A stretch of 64,000 bases of DNA from Paragorgia papillata (lineage: Eukaryota; Cnidaria; Anthozoa; Scleralcyonacea; Coralliidae). The notes below the pieces were generated by a model that was given only the letters and a program-made list of their open reading frames with translations, made no database searches and was not told the DNA's origin. This document shows positions 25,501-35,000 of the stretch, piece after piece. The first letter of the stretch is position 1; every line of letters begins with the position of its first letter. The stretch spans positions 2,004,501 through 2,068,500 of the forward strand of contig JAWNZC010000013.1 of assembly GCA_035771165.1 (NCBI GenBank), read 5' to 3'. Made by a program: the position numbers and the translations under genes.

Positions 25501-28500
25501 CATTCATTTGCAAATAAGGATGACAATTTTATATAAATCCCTATATATATGTCCATTAGTAATTTTTCTGACGTTAATAGACCTTATTCAAAAATGGCCG
25601 CCGAATTAGAATTCTTTTATGTGCATATAAATTAGCTTATGACCTCGTTTTAAAGTAAAAATTCTTTTGAATTTCCCACATGAAAACGAGTTCATAAGGG
25701 CTAATTTATACGTATATAAAATAATTTTAATTCGTTGGCCATTTTTGAATAAGGTCTATAAGTTTTATCAGATGTAAAACCACAGTACAACAAACATATA
25801 GTACTGATTTCCGTTGCATTTTCCTCATGAATTATTAATGAATGTATGATTGGTATACGCTCTACCTAGTATTTATAATAACTTTTCTTCTTTTTACAGG
25901 TTAAGGGAAGAACTCTTGCCGCTCACAAATTAATACTCGCTGAAGGCAGCGAGAAATTTCGAAGATTACTCGACAAAGCTGAGGCAAGTTTGGGAGACGT
26001 GGATGAATTCCGAGAAATTCCGATAATTTGTTGCGAAGACGAAACTTTTGAAGTGATTCAAGAAATTATCGAATTTCTGTACACTGGAACGTGTGCATCG
26101 TTGGGGGCGTTGGAGGAGAGCTGTTGTGTTGAAACAGAGAAGAAATTACTTTGTGATTCTGTTATAGAAGAAGATATATTTAATGACGAGTTAGCTTGGA
26201 GTTTAGAAGAAGTCGATTTCGATTCATTGGATAATCTTCAATTTCCTTTGTCGCCTGGGTTTTCTCAGCTTGTTCATCGCGAAGAAAAAAACTCAGTGGC
26301 TACCCCAAAGGGCGAGAAATTTTCCACCTCAAAAGGAAACGTAAACAGAGGAAATAAAGATGGAATTTCTGTGGATTTTACCAGGAGAAACGAACTTTTG
26401 CGTGTCGCGAAAAAATACCGAATCAATGAGCTTGTATCAAGGTATGTAGGAAGAGCACAGATGGCCCGGTCTTAACTTCTGTCTAGTGATGGTAGCAAAA
26501 ATACAAAGTAGTGATATTTGGTATGGGTGTACTTCTTCATGCTGCCAAGTGGCGTAACTTTGGGCTAGGGTGCCCCGGCCCAAACTGAAAGGGCCCCCCG
26601 GCCCCAGGGGGCCTAGGGCGCGAAGCCCCCGAATTGAATTTCACATGCCCCAGAAGGGCATTTTCGGCGATTCCGCGTGGAATTTTCAAAAAAATTAATC
26701 GGTATAACAAGGGGAAATTCATCATTGCATATATCAAACGTTTGTTGGATTATAAGAATATTTATCAACCCGTTGATACTGGCAGGTGAAGCCGTCTTAT
26801 ATCAAGCCGTCTGACATCCATTTTCGTACCTTTATTAACCTGTTGCAATGTTCTGTATTTTTTATGAAACTGTTTGAAACTTCGTACTAATATTTAAATG
26901 ATGTCAAGCTATATCCAGTTTAACGACGACTGACGATTTATTGGGAAATAAATACGTGAAAATGACGGAATGACGGAATCCCCATAAAGGACATCCGACA
27001 TGCTGGCTCATGGGCCCCCCAGTGAAAGGGGGCCCCCGGCTCTTGCCGGGCAGCGCCTATAGGAGTTACGCCACTGATGCTGCCCTTGGTTCTGTTTTAT
27101 TATCCAGGTTGCAGGATGTGAGAAACGGCGGAGAGAAATTTAGAAAACGTTTTCGTAGAGACGAACAGTAAGTAAAAACGGTTATGGACGTAGAGAAATA
27201 TACAGTCTTGTTGTGATGATGGTGTAGTGATGCGTGTTGGTGGTTGTAGGGCTCGAAGTTAGAACTTATTCCAAGTGATTTAGAAATTAAGTTACAACTG
27301 ACCAAAACATACAGTAAACTTTGATAAACGTTTGTGCTTCTGCATGTGCTGGTAGTGTTGTTATTGTGGTGGTGGTTGTGGTGCATGATTGTGTTGTTGT
27401 GGTGACGTTGTTACGGGGGTTGGTGATGATAATTTTGGTGGTGGTGATGATGATGGTGATGATGGTGGTGGTGGTAGTGATGGTCGTTGTTATGGTGATG
27501 ATGATGGTGGTGATGATGATGATGGTGATAGTGGTGGTGATGATGGTGGTGGTGATGATGGTGGTGGTGATGATGGTGGTGGTGCTGGTGATGGTGATGG
27601 TGGTGGTGATGATGTTGTGGTGATGGTGGTGGTGATGATGTTGTGGTGATGGTGGTGGTCGTGATGGTGGTCGTGATGGTGGTAGTGATGGTGGTGGTCA
27701 TGGTTGTGGTGGTGATGATGGTGGTATTCTGGTGGTGGTGGTTTTGTGGCAATGCTACTGTATTGCGCTTGTGGAAAACTGAAGCAGATCTTGTATAAGA
27801 TTGTCATTGACTTTACGTCAGCTTGGACATTTGGAAGATACCACAACTAGTTGTATTATTTGTCGTCATGTACTACGGTTAGTAATTGTAATTTTGGTTT
27901 GTATATTTCTGTGCTATCTCCTCAGTACCGACTATCACGATGTTGTCATTGAGGCGGAGGATGGTGTTGAATTTGCGTGTCACAAATGCATTCTTGTTGC
28001 TCGACTTGGTAAGTAGATTGTCTTAGAGCTTGTATAGTCGCGGTAACTAATACGGCAACTTTCTTATGTGCCTACCGAGAAGAAATCGTGGATAAAATTA
28101 GCCTATAACACCGTTGCATTACACAAATTTGTCTGCGTCAAATACAATGCTTTTCTAATACTCTCGAGGTTTACGTTCCATCATTCTTAATCAACTTCTT
28201 CTTAATTGGAGAGATTAACTGTTCATATGGGGAAACATTTATCCCGTTTGCCAAATATTTCGGCCAGCAGGTGATCGTGCTTTGTCATATTAACGCAACG
28301 TTTTGGTCTTTTTTTGGACTTGTATAATTCTGAATCAAAGTCTGTGTACTACTGTAAATTGTGATTTTTTTGTAGAGTATTTCTCTATCATGTTGACGAC
28401 GGGCTGGATGGAGGTAAATGAATTTTAACTGTTGTCCGTAGGATCATGTCACCTACACACATATATATGTACACATGCAAACACACCTTTAATTATCGTG

Positions 28501-31500
28501 TTACTCGTTATGAACCCACAATCGCAACATGTTAAGCCATTTGGTCTTGGGCAAATATTAATATTTCTATACGAAGTCATAATTATTAAGCAATACATAA
28601 AACACGGGCAGTTGATTTTTATGTGATGTACAAACGCGAGCCGTCAAGCAATAACAGGACTTTTGAAAGGTACACTTTTTGTGGCTTGTACAATAACATC
28701 GTTTGCGTAACCATTATTATGCTTGTCTCATTGACAGACAAAAATGAGGCTAATTGTTCCCAAATGTCTTTTCTAGTCCTCTGGTGATTTTGTTCGTCTT
28801 AAGATGCCTATTCCTTCACCTATTCTCAAAGTTATAATTGATTTTTTATACACTGACGAAGCTTTAAGTGTTAAAGGTATCTGTTACCTTGATGTGCTTC
28901 TCAAATCATTAATCTACCTTGCTTGCTTGCTTCCTTCCTTGCTTGCTTGCTTGCTTCCTTGCTTCCTTCCTTCCTTCCTTCCTTCCTTCCTTCCTTCCTT
29001 CCTTCCTTCCTTCCTTCCTTCCTTCCTTCCTTCCTTCCTTCCTTGTTTGATTATGGTTTGTTTTTTTTGCTCAGAAAGTCGAGAGTTGGAATTCCTTGGA
29101 AAACTTCTAACTGTCGCAGACCAGGTGAGATAATTCTGGCAAGTTGTTTAAATGTTGTAAATCAAAGGCATTAGGTACATGTTTGTCTTGTAAATGTCAT
29201 TTTTTCCCTAGCTTTGGATTATTAGATTGAAAGAAATTTGTGAAGTGACGTTGGCATCACTGAGTAAGTGTATTTGGTACCGTTGCATATTTAAATTCAG
29301 TATTAGACACAAGACGATGAAACCGTTTAACCATGACAATGACATAATGACACAAAGACAATGTCAAGGACAAGGACATAATGACAATGATAAAGACAAT
29401 GTCAAGAACAAGGGCATGGATAATGACAGTGCAAAGATTGACATAGACATAGACATAGGCATGGACATGGACATGGACAAAGATAATAACATGACAACGA
29501 CAATGATAATAAAGGTGAAGTAATACGAGCAACAAATTGCTGCAACATTGTTGCGTTGCAAGTTGAATAGAGTTGTTGCACGTATTACCACCCACCTTAA
29601 ACATGTCACGCAACAATGATTTTGTTGCAGGTTGAATCAGCATGTTGCAGCAAGTAGAACTGGAGTCTACGTTTTTCAACAAATTTTTTCAACTTGCAAC
29701 AAAATCATTGTTGCGTAACAATGTTTAAAGTGCGTGGTTAATACGTGCAACTACGTTGTGTTGCAAGTTGAAGAAAAATGTTGCTCGTATCACCTCACCT
29801 TAATAGCAAATATTTAATTAATTATGATCGGCCTTGTATCAACATACGAATGTTTTCTTTTATTCTATTTTTTTTAGTTTCGTTGAAAAACGCTGCTGAG
29901 ATGTTAGAATTTTCTATTCTGTATAACGCTGAGCAATTGAAAAACGTGTGTTTGGAGTTCATTTGTTTGAATATAAGCTGTCTGTTTGAGGCAGGGTACG
30001 TTTTTGCGTTAGTTTTTTAGTTTAAATATTAAAAGTTTATCCGTAAACCGTACACGTCTAATTTATATTCTATTGTTATTCAAATTTAGAAGTCTAGACT
30101 TTTTGAGCGAAGATGTTCAGAATGAACTTTCCACCGTGTATCGGGAAATGGTAGGGCATTTTTAACTTTAGAAGTAGTTCAAGTGAATTGTTCTGTTTTG
30201 TTTTGTTTTGTTTTGTTTCGTTTCGTTTCGTTTCGTTCTGTTCTGTTCTATTCTGTTCTGTTCTGTTCTGTTCTGTTCTGTTCTGTTCTGTTCTGTTCTG
30301 TTCTGCTCTGCTCTGCTCTGCTCTGCTCTGCTCTGCTCTGCTCTGCTCTGCTCTGCTCTGCTCTGCTCTGCTCCGTTCTGTTCCGTTCCGTTCCGTTCCG
30401 TTCTGCCCTGCCCTGCCCTGCCCTGCCTGTCCTGTCCTGTCCTGTCCTGTCCTGTCCCGTCTTTTTCGCGGCATGCGAAATTAATTTTTTTTTTGTTATA
30501 AATTTTATATGTTTGTAGATTCCCAGGATGGCGTGGCGTGTTCTCACTCCAAGTGACATTCATCTTTCCGTTCCATGGCCACAACCCGAATGTCCAAGTA
30601 AACGGAAGACCTCTCGGTCACAGAGAAGGTCTCGAACAAGTGAAAGTGATGTTGCTGATGGTCACGCTGTGCAGGAGAATGGTTCAGAGCAGGTACATTG
30701 CTATTATGCTGGTTGGTTAGTCGGTTGGTTGGATATTGGGTTAGTTGGTTGGTAGACTGGCAGGTTGGTTAGTTTGTGGGTTGGTTGGTGGTTGGTTGGT
30801 AGGTAGGTAGGTAGGTAGGTAGGTAGGTAGGTAGGTAGGTAGGTAGGTAGGTAGGTAGGTAGGTAGGTAGGTAGGTAGGTAGGTAGGTAGGTAGGTAGGT
30901 AGGTAGGTAGGTAGGTAGGTAGGTAGGTAGGTAGGTAGGTAGGTAGGTAGGTAGATTGTTTGGTTAGTTGGTTGGTTGGTTGCTTGCTTGCTTGGATGCT
31001 TGGTAGGTAAGTAGGTTGGTTGGTTAGTAGGTTGGTTGGTTGGTTGGTTGGTGATTAGGTTGGTTGGTTGGTTGGTTGGTTGGTTGGTAGGTATGTAGGT
31101 ATGTAGGTACGTAGGTTGATTGGTTGAGTAATGAGTAATGAGTAATGATTTATTTAACGTCGTAAACACAGGATGTGGTCGCCCAATCATCCGAGCCAGA
31201 GGCTCATGTTAAAAGTGCACGACATAAGCTAAGACCTAACGTGTTGATTTAATTGGTTTGTTTGGTTTGTTTGTTTGTTTGTTTGTTTGTTTGTTTGTTT
31301 GTTTGTTTGTTTGTTTGTTTGTTTGTTTGTTGGTTGCTTGGTAGGTTGGTTGCTTGGTATTTGATTAGTCTATTACCTATATTCCAAATAACCATAAACA
31401 ATCATTGTTGCTTCATCATCCATGGTGCTATCTCTTTTTAATATTACCACGAACATGTTTATATTAATTGTTAGAACAAACTGTCAGAGACCAAAACTGA

Positions 31501-32025
31501 GGAAGAAGAGGAATCTTTAGCCCATGAATTGAGTGAGGAAAAGCGAACGGATGAAACAACATCTTTGGATTGCGAATCAACTAAAGTGCAAGAAAAAGAA
31601 ATGAAAGTGTGTAATAATTTGAAAGATAGCCAGACAGGGAGAAAAAGCAAAGTGAACTATTCTCTCTCGCACATTCTTAACGTCCGTAATTATTTTCCGT
31701 CAGGTTGGTTTGTGGTATCGTAAAGACAGGGACATGAATCCAGAACTTGTCAGTTCAACCCTTGTTACGAGTACAGGAATGACGCGAACAATATCAAATC
31801 CACTGCCAATATCAAGAAGAAAGAATGTAAGTTCGAATAAAATATAAAAGTTGCCAAGGTCTTGGCATTGTACACTGATTACAAGTTTGGTATCTAGGTA
31901 TTTGATATTGACTAACGTCTGCCAAACACCTGTTACATAAGAGTTAACCCAACGTTTTCCAAAATTAAACTTAAGTGGTTTAAAGCAAGCAAGCGTGCAA
32001 GCAAGCAAGCAAGCAAGCAAGCAAT

Positions 32026-32096
<71 letters not shown>

Positions 32097-35000
32097 TAAG
32101 CAAGAAAACAAGCAACCAGCCGACCAACCATCCAACCAACCAACCAACCAACCAACCAACCAACCAACCAACCAACCAACCAACCAACCAACCAACCAAC
32201 CAACCAACCAACCAACCAACCAGCCAGCCAGCCAGCCAGCCGACCAACCAACCAACCAACCATCCAACCAACCAACTAACCCACCAACGAACAAATTAAC
32301 GCGCCAGTTACGACCAAATGTTCCCCTAATTAATTCAGCTAACCAATCAATCAATCAGCGAGCTACGAATCTGATTAACCAACCAAAAAAGGTTCCAAGA
32401 CAAAGATTAGCGAATCCTGCATTGCCAATTGAATACGCGTGCACATTTTCATCAATTATTTTCGAAATATTTTATAATTGTCGTTAATATGTATTCATTC
32501 ATAATAGGAGACGAAAGTGGAGAGACAGCCTTGGGGAAGTCAGAGGTACGATATTGGAGGCATACTATATATGCATGTATATGTATAGGTAATAGCATGG
32601 TTTCGAGTGCAATTTGGAAAAAAACATGCACGAGTGAGTTTTTCAAATACTGTCAAAATAGCACGAGTCCTTCGTCCACTCCTCGCATATTTATTTGTTA
32701 AAAAACGCTTCGCTTCCTTTACTACTTGAAAAAGTTTACTCGAGGCATAAAGAAGCTTCTGGTCGTCTTGTAGGTACTTCACTTGGCAATATTAAAGCAA
32801 TATTACAGATTTTTGCACTGTGATAACACAATTCTGCACTGTTGTTTGGGATTAACTGCACTGGAATCAGCCAATCACAGTCGAGATATTTTTTCATGTA
32901 TATTATTAGTATATATACATATATACTATTTACAGAGTGAGTGGCCGTTCTGTATCGGGGTATACAGACACGAGGCGAAGCCGAGTGCCTGTATCCCGAT
33001 ACAGAACGGCCACGAATTCTGTAAATTACTTCTAAAACGCCTATTATTACATACATCATGTTAAGAGCTGTTAAACTATCGAGGTAAGGTTTAAAAGGCT
33101 ACGATTAACAAATTAGTGATGTGAGCATGCGCTTTGATCTCGTATTAGTCCCACATTTTATATTGTAAGTGACGTGCCATAAATAGCCGTTCTGATCATC
33201 ATTCAACGAATGTTGTTGTTCAACAAATGTTTGCATCTTCATCTTGTATGAGGACGCTACCAGCGTACCTCACTCAAGACAGTTGAATGCGAATTTAGTG
33301 TCTGTACACTTGCTACAGAACTGATATGATCAGTGTCTGTAAATGTGATACAGAACTGATGTGTTACTAAACAGTTCTGTATCACATTTACAGACACTGA
33401 TATCAGTTCTGTACCGGGGTAAACAGACATTGATTAAACCTTAATTTCTTTTGCATTTTCCTCATGAATTATTAATGAGTTTTAGATATATTTGAATTTC
33501 TGAAAACATATTTGTTTTTATAGTTTTTTTTCTTTGTCATTTAGCTTAAGTCCGCAGTCATCGGATTTGAGAGCCATTATGGAGCAGGAAAAGACACAAA
33601 GCGTGGAGGAAGACTACCAGTTGAGCGAACGAAAGAAAGAAGGAAAAAGGTAGAGCGTTTAATATGTTATTGTTAGGTTTGTTATCAAATATATTTTGTT
33701 CTAAGCAGCTTTCGTATTATCTGCTCTTAGCCCGCTTGGTGGAAAATCTCGATTATCTCAGAAGGAACGGAAAAAATTACGAAAATCTTCAGAAGAACAG
33801 CTTTCGTCTTTCAAGAATGTGGATCATTTAGAGACGGTGCCCAGTGACGTCACAAAAACTTCACCTACACCTACCGTCAAAGCTAATCCGTGGTAAGTTT
33901 GTAAGGGTGTGTTTTAAGCCCTAAGTCATCGCAAGTTGGTAGTCAGAATTTCTGTGGCAGTCGTTCGAACACCCAAATTAACAAAATAAAGGTTTCATGA
34001 GTGTTTTAAACAAGTTTTAACTTTGTCACGGTACATGATATTTTCGGGAAACTATTCAAAGCGGCTGGCTGAGATAGCGTGACTGCCAACTTGCGATGAC
34101 TTGCGTTCTCGTTTGATTAGGGCTTTAGTCTTAAAATTAACTCAAGTGGAAATTTAAATGTGGTTAAATTAATTTAAGCAAAGTTAACTGCCGATGTAGT
34201 TAGCCAGCGGACTACCCCTTACGATCTTGGGGAGTCCCAAGGTCTTGAGGAGGCCCAGGGGCGCACACGTTCGGTTCCCATTTGGCGGGGCTTGTGTCTG
34301 TAGCGTTGCTGCTATCTTTGCTGGCTTTGCTTGCTATAGCCTGTTGCTCAGCTCTCGTGTCTTTGCATTTTGGATTGTCGCTTGTCTAGCCTTGGCCACC
34401 TATGGCACCTACCTCCAACCAACAACGAAGATCTGGCAGTTAAAGAATGATATACGGTAAATACCGTAAAGTTTAGAAAGTTTTCAGGAATTGCCGACAA
34501 ACACAACTTTTGCCGTTGCAGGAACAAAAAACGTTAATATAACTACAAGAGATTCAGGCTGTAGTGTCTACCGGCTTTTATGTGTATTTTGGCTCAATTG
34601 TGGTTCTCTTGTAGTACACTCGTGGTCACTGCATGTTATTCATCAGTGTTTTTGTCGCTTTAGGAAAAGTTGCTCTCCTGTATCTCGTCCTTCCGTGTCC
34701 TTCAGGGAACTAATTGAGGAGGAAGAACATCAGGAGTTGAGTGTTTTAGTCAAGGAGAAGAAGAAGAAAGACATCCCAAAGCGCCGTATTGAAAACTTAA
34801 CAAGGTCGAACTCCTTGTCTGGATCTAAGGGGACTCCACCCAGGTATGGTAATTGGTTATGATAATATATATAAAAGTATGTTAGTAATTTAGGCGGAAA
34901 GGTGGTGAACTGCCAAGGCCCACATTTTATTCTGATGAAGGGTTTTGCTCAAAGAACTTTTTTACATGTTTGTCATATGTGAGGGGCCATTGCATCTGTT

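Larger units (their letters stand above)
24468..27167 (+). other. IBTK: IBTK first BTB domain (exons 11-13)
   Basis: [20 protein letters not shown], then an [13 protein letters not shown] stretch and [14 protein letters not shown], form a BTB/POZ fold, the CUL3- and dimer-binding module. After it comes an acidic, poorly conserved insert in exon 12 (about 26160-26400) and the helix [17 protein letters not shown], matching the human LLQTVAKKF segment. Exon 13 is only 60 bp. Confidence 0.9.
27926..30150 (+). other. IBTK: IBTK second BTB and BACK-like part (exons 14-20)
   Basis: [19 protein letters not shown] opens the domain, followed by [51 protein letters not shown] and [20 protein letters not shown]. 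These align residue for residue with human IBTK as recalled. Exons are short (38-118 bp) and split by introns rich in microsatellites; all phases match. Confidence 0.92.

Noticed and set aside
34227..34460. 77-residue hydrophobic plus-strand frame
   Set aside because: Lies in an IBTK intron, no splice phase fit and no family resemblance.
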